This document shows positions 7,148 through 16,800 of a stretch of DNA of 64,000 nt, piece by piece (position 1 is the stretch's first letter; each line of letters starts with the position of its first letter). A model generated the notes under the pieces. That model searched no databases. It saw only the letters and a program-made list of their open reading frames with translations, and was not told the origin of the DNA. A program made the translations under genes and the position numbers. Source of the stretch: Exiguobacterium aestuarii. Lineage in GTDB: Bacteria; Bacillota; Bacilli; Exiguobacteriales; Exiguobacteriaceae. The stretch is from positions 124,001 through 188,000 of the forward strand of contig NZ_JAIVAC010000002.1 of NCBI RefSeq assembly GCF_020171655.1. The letters run 5' to 3'.

Positions 7148-8488
7148 ATGAAGAAGAAGACGTTAAACAAAATCGTAGCACCGGCACTAGCCTTAGGACT
7201 ACTCGTACCGGTCAACGCACAGGCAGCGGATCACACACCGACAGCAAGTACACCAGCAGGTGACCTTCGCGCCACACTCGATCAACTCTTATCTGAGCAC
7301 TACGTATTAGCCGTCACATCGATGATGAAAGGATACGACGAGGCTGCAGATGCTGAGGTCGCGGATCAAGCACTCGATCAAAACGCGCTCGACATGACGC
7401 CAGCTATCGCTTCCATCTACGGTGAAGAAGGCGCTGCACAATTTGAAGACATCTTCCGTGGTCATAACGACTATTCAGATGATTTCGTAGAAGCTGCAAA
7501 ATCAGACAACCAAGAACTACGCATGGAAGCTGAAGCTGAAGTCGATGAGTTCGTAGAAGAATTCTCAACATTCCTCGACGCAGCAACGGAAGGTAACTTA
7601 CCGAAAGAAGCAGCAGCGGATGCACTTGAACTTCATGAAGACCAAGTCCTCTCTGTATTTGATAACTATGTCGAAGGAGATTACGAAGAAGCTTACATGA
7701 CGTTCCGTGAAGGCTACAAGCACATGTTCAACATCAGTAAAGCCCTCTCAGGTGCAATCGTCACACAAATGCCTGACAAATTCACGACTGGAGCAGATAC
7801 ACCAGCTGTTGAACTCCGCTCAACATTGAACAGTCTTGCAGGTGAGCACTTCGCCCTCGCTGCAATCGGTATGCAAAAAGGATATGACCAAGCAGAGGAC
7901 TATGACTACGTCACATGGGCAGAAGATCAGAACACACTCGACTTCAAAGCGGCCATCGCATCTGTATACGGTGACGAAGGTGCTGCACAGTTCGAAAAAG
8001 TTTGGAACTCAGATCACATCACAGCACAAGGTGATATCGTAGCTGCTACACTTGAAGGGGACGAAGCGAAAATCGAAGAAGCACGTATGCGCCTCGACCA
8101 ATTCGCTGTCGACTTCAGCACATTCCTCGATGCAGCAACAGAAGGTAACTTGCCACAAGCTGCCGGTGAAGAAGCCATCAAACAGCACGAAGCGCTCGTA
8201 CTCGACACATTCGATCAATATGTCGCAGGCGATGCAGAAGCGGCTTGGATGTCATTCCGTGAAGGATATGCGTTCATGTTCGGTGTTGGTGAAACACTCG
8301 GTAACGCGATCGTGACACAAATGCCTGACAAGTTTGAAGAAACAATGATGCCTGAAGAGATGCCTGAAACAGGTCTCGGTGGTGCACAAGAACAATCAAT
8401 GAACACGCTCTACGCTGGATTAGCTGTACTTGGCGGAATCTTACTCGCCTTCGTAACGCTTCGCAAACGTAAAGTGTCTGAACAATAA
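7148..8488 (+). CDS. Cell-wall-anchored protein with a duplicated 183-residue helical domain and an MPETG signal
   Basis: 446 residues. The signal peptide ends near residue 26 (NAQA). Two copies of a mostly helical, acidic domain follow, offset by 183 residues (about 38-212 and 221-396), each with the same landmarks: EH (51/234), GYD, YG(E/D)EGAAQFE, STFLDAATEGNLP, HE (163/347), FREGY..MF and AIVTQMPDKF. The C-terminus has MPETG (405-409), a hydrophobic helix and RKRK, a sortase sorting signal with Met in place of Leu. I do not recognise the repeat family. Its conserved His residues could bind metal, which is inference. AAAAGGAG precedes the ATG. A sortase gene starts 19 nt downstream, so the two are probably one operon. 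Confidence 0.85.
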   Translation: MKKKTLNKIVAPALALGLLVPVNAQAADHTPTASTPAGDLRATLDQLLSEHYVLAVTSMMKGYDEAADAEVADQALDQNALDMTPAIASIYGEEGAAQFEDIFRGHNDYSDDFVEAAKSDNQELRMEAEAEVDEFVEEFSTFLDAATEGNLPKEAAADALELHEDQVLSVFDNYVEGDYEEAYMTFREGYKHMFNISKALSGAIVTQMPDKFTTGADTPAVELRSTLNSLAGEHFALAAIGMQKGYDQAEDYDYVTWAEDQNTLDFKAAIASVYGDEGAAQFEKVWNSDHITAQGDIVAATLEGDEAKIEEARMRLDQFAVDFSTFLDAATEGNLPQAAGEEAIKQHEALVLDTFDQYVAGDAEAAWMSFREGYAFMFGVGETLGNAIVTQMPDKFEETMMPEEMPETGLGGAQEQSMNTLYAGLAVLGGILLAFVTLRKRKVSEQ

Positions 8489-8507
8489 TCAATAAGGAGG
8501 GAGCCCC

Positions 8508-9407
8508 ATGAACAAGCGCCATTTGTTTCTGGCGCTCTCTCTCTTTTGTTTTAGCTTCTGGACGTGGACGAGCGCCCAAGAATCGTCGTCACCACCTGTA
8601 GAAGAAAAACAAATAGAGGAGAGCCCGGATTTAACGGCTGAATTCTCACTTCTACAGGAAGAGGTGAAGAAGTTACGATTAGCGGAGGAAGAAGAAAATG
8701 CTAAGGCCGTCACCCCTGTTCAAATCCAAATTCCGAAAATCGATGTCGACACCGCCATCGAACAAGTCGGGGTACTAGAAAACGGACAGATGGGTGTTCC
8801 AGAAGATGAAAATCAGGTCGGGTGGTTCGAACCTGGTGTCACACCAGGAAGTAAAGGAAATGCCGTGATCGCCGGTCACGTCGACAGCAAGACCGGCCCG
8901 GCCGTCTTTTATCAACTCAATCAACTTAAAGAAGGCGATGACGTTCTGATTCTAGACGAAGCCGGAAACACACTTCGGTTCCGCGTCACAAAAACAGAAC
9001 GCTATGATACGAAAACTGCGCCAATCGAAGAGATTTTCGGTGCCACATCAAATCGCAATTTAAATTTGATCACCTGTTCGGGTACGTTCGGGGACGGGGG
9101 CTACGATGAACGATTCGTCGTATATACAGAGCTAGTGGATACCGAGCTGAACGAAACTGTCGATCTCGAGATTCCAACGGCAGTCGAGCGACAAGGAAAC
9201 TTGTTAACCTGGCACGCCGTGCGTCAAGAGAGCGTGATCGGATATCGCATCTATGAAGTCGTCGACGGAAAAGCGACTCATATCGAAAGCGTCCCATCCC
9301 ATGCAAGAAAGAGTATCGAAGTCGCAAGTGAGACAGGTGTTTCTTATTATGTGACTGCGATTGACCAACTTGGAAATGAGTCGAAGCCTTCCGAGATGAC
9401 CAAATGA
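8508..9407 (+). CDS. Sortase (class D/F-like) with C-terminal fibronectin-III-like domain
   Basis: 299 residues. An N-terminal signal or anchor (1-23) is followed by a charged coiled stretch (40-65) and a sortase beta-barrel (70-210). The catalytic triad is visible: H124 in IAGHVDSKTGPAVF, C190 in LITCSG and R202 in DERFVV. The GHVDSxTGPAVF wording is closest to class F sortases. Residues 220-299 read like a fibronectin-III domain (LLTWHAV, GYRIYEV, YYVTAIDQLGNES), which is unusual on a sortase. It should cleave sorting signals and attach proteins to peptidoglycan at the outer membrane face. The MPETG protein directly upstream is the obvious substrate. AAGGAGGG precedes the ATG. Confidence 0.87.
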   Translation: MNKRHLFLALSLFCFSFWTWTSAQESSSPPVEEKQIEESPDLTAEFSLLQEEVKKLRLAEEEENAKAVTPVQIQIPKIDVDTAIEQVGVLENGQMGVPEDENQVGWFEPGVTPGSKGNAVIAGHVDSKTGPAVFYQLNQLKEGDDVLILDEAGNTLRFRVTKTERYDTKTAPIEEIFGATSNRNLNLITCSGTFGDGGYDERFVVYTELVDTELNETVDLEIPTAVERQGNLLTWHAVRQESVIGYRIYEVVDGKATHIESVPSHARKSIEVASETGVSYYVTAIDQLGNESKPSEMTK

Positions 9408-9410
9408 TAA

Positions 9411-9451
9411 AAGACCCCTTACTCACTTTTAACGTGTGAATAAGGGGTCTT
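9411..9451. terminator. Bidirectional terminator between the sortase and iron ABC genes
   Basis: AAGACCCCTTA (9411-9421) and TAAGGGGTCTT (9441-9451) form an 11-bp stem, with a partly paired loop. It lies between the convergent stops at 9407 and 9457, with U-rich sequence on both sides. Confidence 0.85.
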
Positions 9452-9456
9452 CTCTA

Positions 9457-10164
9457 TTATACGAAGCAAGGAATCTGCGGGTTGAATGTCTTGTTGTTCT
9501 CCGTCATGACTTGCTTTTTAATTTTGCCTTCTCCGAGGTAGACGATGCGGTCAGCAAGCGCCTCTGCATCTTCCTCGTCGTGTGTCACGAAAATCGTCGT
9601 CGTACCTGTCTGCTTCAAGAGACGGCGAAGGTCGTCGCGAATCCGATGTTGAAGTGACGTGTCGAGGTTACTGAACGGTTCGTCTAGAATCAACAGTGCT
9701 GGTTTCGGTGCGAGTGCACGCGCGAGCGCGACACGCTGTTGTTGTCCCCCACTGAGTTCGTACGGGTAGCGGTGGCGGAACTCCGTCAAGTTGACGAGCG
9801 CGAGCATCTCTTCGACACGCTCATTTCGTTCTTTCCGGCTTAGTTTATGAAGACCGAACCGAATGTTCTTTTCAACGGTCATGTGTGGAAAGAGTGCGTA
9901 ATCTTGGAAGACCATCCCGACGCCACGATCTTCTGGTGGCATGAACTGACAATCGTCGCAACAGACACAGTCGTTCACAACGACGACGCCCTGGTTCGGC
10001 ATCTCGAGCCCTGCGATCAATCGGAGAATCGTACTTTTCCCAGAACCGCTGTCCCCAAGAAGCGAGACGATTTCGCCTTTTGTGATCGAAATCGAGAACC
10101 CTTTGATGGTCTCTTCATGTGCACCTTTATAGCTAAAATGTAAATCGTTGATTTGAACGAACAT
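9457..10164 (-). CDS. Ferric iron ABC transporter ATP-binding protein (FbpC/FutC-like)
   Basis: 235 residues with Walker A GDSGSGKS (37-44), Q-loop VFQDYALFP, signature LSGGQQQR, Walker B LLILDEP and the H-loop VTHDEEDA. This is the ATPase that drives iron import together with the permease and binding protein encoded upstream. Four cysteines cluster at C66, C68, C69 and C72 just before the PPEDRG loop, which is not needed for ATPase function. The ATG overlaps the permease stop by one base (TAATG), implying translational coupling, and AAGGAGG lies inside the permease gene. The start is well supported. Confidence 0.9.
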   Translation of the reverse strand: MFVQINDLHFSYKGAHEETIKGFSISITKGEIVSLLGDSGSGKSTILRLIAGLEMPNQGVVVVNDCVCCDDCQFMPPEDRGVGMVFQDYALFPHMTVEKNIRFGLHKLSRKERNERVEEMLALVNLTEFRHRYPYELSGGQQQRVALARALAPKPALLILDEPFSNLDTSLQHRIRDDLRRLLKQTGTTTIFVTHDEEDAEALADRIVYLGEGKIKKQVMTENNKTFNPQIPCFV

Positions 10165-11801
10165 TAGTCGGCCTCCTTATCAAGCACCTTATGGGAAACG
10201 AATATCAACAGTCCACTCATGAGGACGATAACGATGGAAGCGAGTGCCGCTTCATGAATCTTCTCATCACTCACGTATTTGAACGCCTGTGTCGCAAGCG
10301 TCGAAAAGTTAAATGGTTGTAAAAAGAGCGTCAACGGCAACTCTTTCATAATATCAATAAAAACGAGGATAAATGCGCTCATGATGGCGCCTTTGATCAT
10401 CGGGATATCCACGCGGAAGAACGTTTGGACCGTGTTCCAACCAAGCATGCGGGATGCTTCAGTGAACGATTTCCCGACCTTCTCGAACCCGCTTTCAATC
10501 GAGTTATAGCCGATAGCGAGGAAGCGGATGACGTAGGCGAAGATGAGCATGATGAGCGTCGTCCGAAACACGAACGTCTGACTCAAGTCGAGCGCCTTAG
10601 CCATGTCGAGCACTTTGTCATCGAGCCATAAGAAGAGCGTGATGACCGCAATGGCGATCGCTGCTCCCGGAATCGAATATCCAAGCGTCGTCACCTTTGA
10701 GATGACGCGTGTCATGTTCGAAGGGAAGAGCCGTGTGTAGTTCGCAATGATGAGTGCGAACAACAGGATGATCACCGTCGCGATAAAGGCGACACGCACC
10801 GTATTCCAAACGAGTTGCCAAAATTCTTCCGTGAAGACCGTATCGAACGTCAGGAACGTCCATGCCGTCAACTGCGTGAACGGAATGACGAATGCGATGG
10901 CAAAGACGATGGAGACATAAGCGAATACCGCATAGCGATGCCAGCCTTGAAGCGGTCTCGGTTTGAGCGGTTTCACTTTCGTCGAAGCGTAACTAAATTG
11001 CTTCCGTCCTCGCACGAGCCGTTCCATCGTCAAGATGGCGATGACGAGAATCATGAGGGTACCTGCCAACTTCAGCGCTGACGACGTATCCTTCATCCCG
11101 AACCATGTGCTAAAAATAGCGGTACTGAACGTCTGGATCCCGAAATATTTCACGACACCATAGTCGTTAAGTACTTCCATCAACACGAGACTGACACCAC
11201 CGATGATGGCAACTCGGGAAATCGGAATGACGACGGTGAAGAAAATATCCCACGAGCCACGACCGAGGATCCGTGCGTTTTCAATCATCGAGGACGATTG
11301 GTTATGCAGGAACGCTCGTGTGATCGTATAAATGTATGGATAGAGGAACAAGGTGAAAATAAACACTGTCCCTTGAATCGACATGATATTGAAGTACGAC
11401 TGATCGACGGTGATCCCGAACTGGTTCCGTAGCGTTGTTTGGATCACTCCCGTGTAATTTAAAATGCCGTGATACGTATACGCCCCGATATAAGGCGGAA
11501 TCGCGAGCGGCAAGATGAGTGCCCATTTAAAGAAGCGACGGAATGGAAAATCATAGACGGTCACGAACCAGGCAAGACTCGTTCCAATCACAGTCGTTAG
11601 GAGACCAGTAGCCACCATGATGAACAACGTGTTCCGCACATAACGGGGCAACAAATACTCTTGAATATGCTGCCAGTTGTCATTGACTGGTGCAAATAAT
11701 TCCACGAGCACGACAATCCCCGGCAAGACGATCAATAAAATCGCGAGAAAGCTTAGGATCGCCCATCCATTCAGTTGTCGTTTTACCGCGTGCCAGTTCA
11801 T
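10164..11801 (-). CDS. Ferric iron ABC transporter permease (FbpB/FutB-like, duplicated)
   Basis: 545 residues with about 12 transmembrane helices in two homologous halves, as in FbpB-type permeases that combine two permease domains. Each half carries an EAA-type loop (ARILGRGSWDIFFTVVIP near 180; ASRMLGWNTVQTFFRVDIP near 450) that contacts the ATPase. The ATG at 11801 has AGAGG 7 nt upstream; a TTG start at 11828 is less likely. It lies 133 nt downstream of the binding-protein gene with a terminator-like hairpin between, so expression may be graded. Confidence 0.9.
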   Translation of the reverse strand: MNWHAVKRQLNGWAILSFLAILLIVLPGIVVLVELFAPVNDNWQHIQEYLLPRYVRNTLFIMVATGLLTTVIGTSLAWFVTVYDFPFRRFFKWALILPLAIPPYIGAYTYHGILNYTGVIQTTLRNQFGITVDQSYFNIMSIQGTVFIFTLFLYPYIYTITRAFLHNQSSSMIENARILGRGSWDIFFTVVIPISRVAIIGGVSLVLMEVLNDYGVVKYFGIQTFSTAIFSTWFGMKDTSSALKLAGTLMILVIAILTMERLVRGRKQFSYASTKVKPLKPRPLQGWHRYAVFAYVSIVFAIAFVIPFTQLTAWTFLTFDTVFTEEFWQLVWNTVRVAFIATVIILLFALIIANYTRLFPSNMTRVISKVTTLGYSIPGAAIAIAVITLFLWLDDKVLDMAKALDLSQTFVFRTTLIMLIFAYVIRFLAIGYNSIESGFEKVGKSFTEASRMLGWNTVQTFFRVDIPMIKGAIMSAFILVFIDIMKELPLTLFLQPFNFSTLATQAFKYVSDEKIHEAALASIVIVLMSGLLIFVSHKVLDKEAD

Positions 11802-11893
11802 GTCGTACCTCTCCCGTTCTGTAAACAATCAATTCCTGTCCCATCATATCAGTTTCTACGCGTCCCGTGTAGCGCTTAGGGTGTATGAAACGC

Positions 11894-11926
11894 AAAAACC
11901 TCCGGCCTGAACTCTCGTTCAAGCCG
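11894..11926 (-). terminator. Attenuating terminator between the iron-binding protein and permease genes
   Basis: CGGCCTGAAC and GTTCAAGCCG form a 10-bp stem with one mismatch and loop TCTC, followed on the minus strand by TTTTT. It would lower permease/ATPase expression relative to the abundant binding protein. Confidence 0.6.
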
Positions 11927-11934
11927 AAGTCATC

Positions 11935-12996
11935 TTACTTCCAACCTACTTCGTTAAAGATGCGGATTGCTTCTTGTTGGTTTTCTCCAAGTGCAGAGAG
12001 GTTGATATCTTGCTCTTTGAACTCGCCCCATGATTGAAGAAGCTCATTCGGCTCAACCGACTCGTTGACTGGGTATTCGTAGTTCACACTCGCAAATTTC
12101 TCTTGAGCTGACGGCTCTGACATGAACTCCATCAATTTTTGAGCATTTTCTGTATTCTTCGATGCTTTCGTCATTGCGATACCAGAAATGTTCACATGTG
12201 TACCTGTTGTATCTTGGTTCGGGAAGAAGACACCGAGTTGCTCGGCGACTTTCTTCTCTTCTTCGTCTTCAGAATTCAACATGAGCCCCATGTAGTACGT
12301 GTTCATGATGGCGACGTCCCCTTCACCAGCGACGACTGCTTTCGCTTGGTCACGGTCGTTCCCTTGTGGATCACGTGCCATATTGTTCACTAAGCCTTTC
12401 GCCCACTCTTTCGCCTCGTCGACTCCGTTCACTTCGATGAATGACGCGAGAAGTGAAATGTTGTACATGTTTTCAGATGGACGGACGAGTACTTTTCCGT
12501 TCCACTGTTCTTCTGTCAACGCTTCATACGTCGACAAATCTTCTGGTTTCACACGATCTTTTGAGTAAACGATGACACGCGCACGTTTTGTCAAACCGAA
12601 CCATTCGTTGTCCGTGTCACGATATTTTGCAGGGATGTTTGACTCAAGCTCGTCGCTATCGACCGCTTGGAGATGTCCTGCTTCTTTCGCTTGATACAAG
12701 TTCCCAGCATCTGCCGTGATAAAGAGATCAGCCTCAGTGCTCTCTCCTTCAGTGTTCAAACGCTCAAGAAGTTCGTCACTCTTACCTTCAACGACGTTTA
12801 CCTTGATGCCCGTTTCTTCTTCAAACTGCTTATATAATTGTTGATCGACATCGTAGTGGCGACTCGAGTAAACATTGACGACGTTCGAATCGTCCGAGCC
12901 TTCATTTGAAGTTGTCTCATCTGTGCTTGCACAAGCGGCAAGGAGTGATGTCGTTAACGCTGCTGAAATTCCTAAAGCTGCATATTTTTTGTTCAT
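11935..12996 (-). CDS. Iron(III) ABC transporter substrate-binding lipoprotein
   Basis: 353 residues. A lipoprotein signal peptide ends with LLAAC (lipidated C22), followed by an acidic linker and a type-II periplasmic-binding fold: VNVYSSRHYDVDQQLYKQFEEETGIKVNVVEG, then ADLFITADAGNLYQAKEAG, then a paired-Tyr region around NTYYMG, as in FbpA/FutA ferric-binding proteins. It captures ferric iron outside the membrane for the permease encoded next. Two Fur-box-like sequences lie 35-85 nt upstream, so iron repression is likely. The ribosome-binding site is weak (GGGGGAAT). Confidence 0.92.
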   Translation of the reverse strand: MNKKYAALGISAALTTSLLAACASTDETTSNEGSDDSNVVNVYSSRHYDVDQQLYKQFEEETGIKVNVVEGKSDELLERLNTEGESTEADLFITADAGNLYQAKEAGHLQAVDSDELESNIPAKYRDTDNEWFGLTKRARVIVYSKDRVKPEDLSTYEALTEEQWNGKVLVRPSENMYNISLLASFIEVNGVDEAKEWAKGLVNNMARDPQGNDRDQAKAVVAGEGDVAIMNTYYMGLMLNSEDEEEKKVAEQLGVFFPNQDTTGTHVNISGIAMTKASKNTENAQKLMEFMSEPSAQEKFASVNYEYPVNESVEPNELLQSWGEFKEQDINLSALGENQQEAIRIFNEVGWK

Positions 12997-13030
12997 CTGT
13001 CATTCCCCCACGTTCAATGTTTTTTCTCTA

Positions 13031-13086
13031 TGGTAATGATAATTACTCTCAGTACCTATCATCACTGATAATCATTCTCACGTCAA
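13031..13086 (-). promoter_or_regulatory. Promoter with two Fur boxes for the iron ABC operon
   Basis: TGATAATCATTCTCA (13066-13080) matches the 7-1-7 Fur box TGATAATNATTATCA at all specified positions but one. TGGTAATGATAATTA (13031-13045) is a weaker second box. On the minus strand -35 TTGACG (13086-13081) and -10 GATGAT (13063-13058) are 17 nt apart with the first box inside the spacer, an ideal place for repression. Confidence 0.75.
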
Positions 13087-13150
13087 GGATTTTCTGCAAT
13101 CGCTATCAGTTGAAATGTGTGATTTGTGACAGTTTTGAAGTCATTAATTC

Positions 13151-13206
13151 TTGACTTCAAAAGATTTCTAACGCTATAGTGAAATCAAACAAACCGTCTG
13201 GTCGGT
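13151..13206 (+). promoter_or_regulatory. SigA-type promoter and TetR-type operator for the tetR-RND operon
   Basis: -35 TTGACT (13151-13156), an 18-nt spacer, and -10 TATAGT (13175-13180). An inverted repeat ACCG-tctggt-CGGT (13193-13206) follows around the expected transcription start, typical of TetR operators. The layout predicts autorepression by the first gene. Confidence 0.65.
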
Positions 13207-13224
13207 ACAGAAAGGGGTGAAGAT

Positions 13225-13791
13225 ATGACAAACCGATCGAATATCACAAAACAAAAGCTGTTAGATGCGGCAACGGATATCATCATGAGTCAAGGTGTCC
13301 ATCAACTTACATTAGATGAAGTCGCCAAAACAGCTGGCGTTTCAAAAGGTGGGCTTCTCTATCACTACGCTTCAAAAGAAGCATTGATGACCGCAATTGT
13401 CGAACGGTTACAACAAGAACAAAATGAGTTGTATGCCTCACTGCAACAGGAAGGTCACGGTCCAGTCGAAGCATTCGTTCGTCTGTTCGATGAAACGAAT
13501 TTGCATCCCGAACGCGCTGCCATTCATATCGACGTTGAGAAAATGATTGCATTTCTCACGCTGTTCGCCGTCGACCAAGAGTATGCCGATCGATGGAAGC
13601 AAGATTTAGATACGTTCTTCGCACAGTTTCAAAAAACAGCCGACCCGGTTGAAACAATGATCATTCGTTATGCACTCGAAGGCATGATGATGTCAGAACA
13701 TTTTGGGGTCGGTGTTCCCCCTGCCGAGCTCAAACAAGCGATCATCGCACGCTTGATTGAACGGGCACACGCCATCGACAGTCAATCATAA
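13225..13791 (+). CDS. TetR/AcrR-family regulator
   Basis: 188 residues. The N-terminal helix-turn-helix (TLDEVAKTAGVSKGGLLYHYASKEAL, about 30-55) is the TetR DNA-binding domain. The helical C-terminal part should bind an inducing compound. It starts the operon with the RND pump 29 nt downstream, and an ACCG-N6-CGGT repeat lies at its own promoter, so it most likely represses the pump until a toxic ligand releases it. GAAAGGGG precedes the ATG. The ligand is unknown. Confidence 0.93.
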   Translation: MTNRSNITKQKLLDAATDIIMSQGVHQLTLDEVAKTAGVSKGGLLYHYASKEALMTAIVERLQQEQNELYASLQQEGHGPVEAFVRLFDETNLHPERAAIHIDVEKMIAFLTLFAVDQEYADRWKQDLDTFFAQFQKTADPVETMIIRYALEGMMMSEHFGVGVPPAELKQAIIARLIERAHAIDSQS

Positions 13792-13820
13792 AAACAACAT
13801 ATAGAGGAGATTTAAAACCC

Positions 13821-16800
13821 ATGCAGAAAATCACGTCTTTTTCCGTTAACAACAAGTTTGCGGTTTGGTTGATGACGATCATCTTGACGGCCGCAGGTCT
13901 TTTCGCAGGTCTGACGATGAAGCTCGAGACGCTACCGGATATCACGACGCCGACCGTCTCGGTCACAACCATTTATCCAGGAGCATCCCCTGAGCAAGTA
14001 CTCGAAGAAGTCAGTACCGTTCTCGAAGAACGCCTGCAAAGTCTAAATGGCGTGGAACAAGTTCGTTCTTCATCGTTCCAAAACGCTTCAAACATCCAAA
14101 TCGATTACGACTTCAGTACGGATATGGATGAAGCGGAACAGCAAGTCAAAGACGCGTTAAGTAACGTCGAACTACCTGAATCGGCACAAGAACCTCAAGT
14201 GTCACGCCTCAGCTTCGACGCTTTCCCGGTCATCGGGGCCGCCATCTCGGATGAGAGCCTGGACTTGGCTGAATTGACGAAACTCGTCGAGGAAGAAGTC
14301 CAACCCGCTCTTGAAGGAGTCGAAGGCGCACAAACCGTCCAAATTGCTGGACAAGAGATTCGCCGCGTCGAACTTCAATTCGATCAAGAAGCGCTCGCTG
14401 AATACAATTTGACAGAAGACACGGTCAAACAATTGATTCAGGCGAATGATGCCCGTATCGCGCTCGGATTATATGAATTAGGTGACACGGAACAAGCGGT
14501 CGTCATCGATGGAAAATCTGAGACGCTCGAAGCGTTCCGTGACATCCAAATCCCTTACTCACCAGCACAATCAACGCCGACGACACCGTCTGCTCCGACT
14601 GAATTGCCACCTGGTCAAACACCAGACGTGCCGACAGAGGTCCCGACGGAAACACCATCGGCATTACCACCAAACGTTCCGACGACGGTTCCGACTGTCG
14701 CGTTGAGCGAACTCGCGACAATCGAGGACAAAGGAATTGAAGAATCGATTTCTCGCTCGAACGGTGAACGTTCAATCGGCGTACAGGTGACGAAGACACA
14801 AGATGCGAACACGGTCGATGTCGTCAATGCCGTCAAAGAAGTATTGAATGACTTCGAAGCAGAGTATGACACGGCGAATGTATCGATCACACTCGACCAA
14901 GGACAACCGATTGAAGAGTCGGTCGAGACGATGTTATCGAAAGCATTGCTCGGTGGCTTATTCGCCATCCTCATCATCTTAGTGTTCTTGCGTAACTTCC
15001 GATCGACAATCATCGCTGTAATCTCGATCCCGTTATCGCTTCTCATGGCACTTATCGTGTTGAAGCAATTGGATATCACATTGAACATCATGACACTCGG
15101 TGCGATGACCGTTGCGATTGGACGCGTCGTCGATGACTCCATCGTCGTCATCGAGAACATTTACCGTCGCCTCACACGGTCGAACGAACCACTTCGCGGT
15201 AAAGAATTGATCATCGCGGCGACAAAAGAAGTATTCATCCCGATCGCCTCGTCAACAATCGTCACAATCGCGGTATTCTTACCGCTCGGATTTGTCACAG
15301 GATTTGTCGGTGAATTGTTCTTGCCGTTCGCATTGACTGTCGTCTTCGCCCTACTCGCTTCATTACTTGTTGCGATTACGGTCGTACCAATGATGGCCGA
15401 CTCGTTCTTTAAAAACCGCGATAAGTTGAAGCCAGAAGAAGGTCCAGGAAAGCTCGCAGAATGGTATCGCGGCGTCTTGAACTGGTCACTGAACCATAAA
15501 CTCGTCGTCTTCGGACTCGCGACTGCCCTATTGATTGGTAGTTTTGCCCTCGTCCCAGCGATTGGGGTCAACTTCTTGAACCAAGATTCGGAGAAGACGT
15601 TGTTCGTCACGTTCGACCCAGAACCTGGTCAAACGCTTGAAGATTCGATTGCCGCGGCTGAAGTGGCAGAAGAATACTTCATGGAAGAACAACCGAACGC
15701 AACGGACGTTCAATTTACAGTCGGTGGAGAGAATCCGCTGAACCCAGGAAACAATAAACAAGGAATCTTTATCGTCCAGTATGACCCGGACACGGAAGAT
15801 TTCGCAGATGTGAAGTTGGCTGATATTGAGAAGTTGAACGAACTCGCCTCAAACGGGGAGTGGAAAGAACAAGACTTCTCAGGTGGCGGCGCAACGAGCG
15901 GTGTCACGTATAACGTCTACGCCAACTCGCTTGAAGATTTAGAAGCGATCGTGCCGACCTTCATCGAAACGATTGAAGAAGAAACGGATTACGTCCGTCA
16001 GGCAACGTCAGACTTACGTGAGTCGTACGTACAATACACGTTCAACGTCGACCAACAAGCCGCTGCAGAAGCCGGTGTGTCTGCAGGTCAAATCGCACAA
16101 GTCATCAGCCAATTCCAGGCACCAGAAAGCCCACTTGCGAGCGTGACAGTGGATGACAAACAGTTAGACGTCGTCATCCCGAACGAGCAAGTAACGTATG
16201 ATAGTGTCGATGACTTACAAGCACAAGAAATCACGACACCGTTCGGACCACGCCCAATCTCAGACTTCATTGAAATCGAAGAAGGCACAACGCCGGATAC
16301 ACTCGTCGAGCGCGACGGAAAACTGCTCGCACAAGTGAGTGTCGAACTCAGCACGGATAAAGCGACAGAAGCGTCTGCTGCGATCGAAGAGCGCGTATCA
16401 GAGATCGAGCTCCCGTCTGGCGTATCGTATGATGTCGGCGGTGTAACGGAACAGATTCAAGAATCGTTCACACAGCTTGGTCTTGCGATGCTCGCCGCAA
16501 TCGCCATCGTCTACTTGGTTCTCGTTATCACATTCGGAGGGGCACTCACACCATTCGTCGTGTTGTTCTCACTCCCGTATGCGATTATCGGGGGACTTGT
16601 CGCCCTCCTCATCACGGGTGAAACGATTTCGGTTTCTGCCTTAATCGGGGCACTCATGTTGATCGGGATTGTCGTCACGAACGCCATCGTCTTGATTGAC
16701 CGCGTCATTCATAAAGAAGAAGCTGGTTTATCAACACGTGAAGCGTTACTTGAGGCAGCAGGCACACGCCTTCGCCCAATCTTGATGACCGCACTCGCGA

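Noticed and set aside
14615-15160. A 181-codon open frame antisense to the RND pump, plus several neighbours
   Set aside because: The sense strand is a continuous RND protein; the antisense frames are rich in Ser/Thr/Asn, as expected from reading it backwards.
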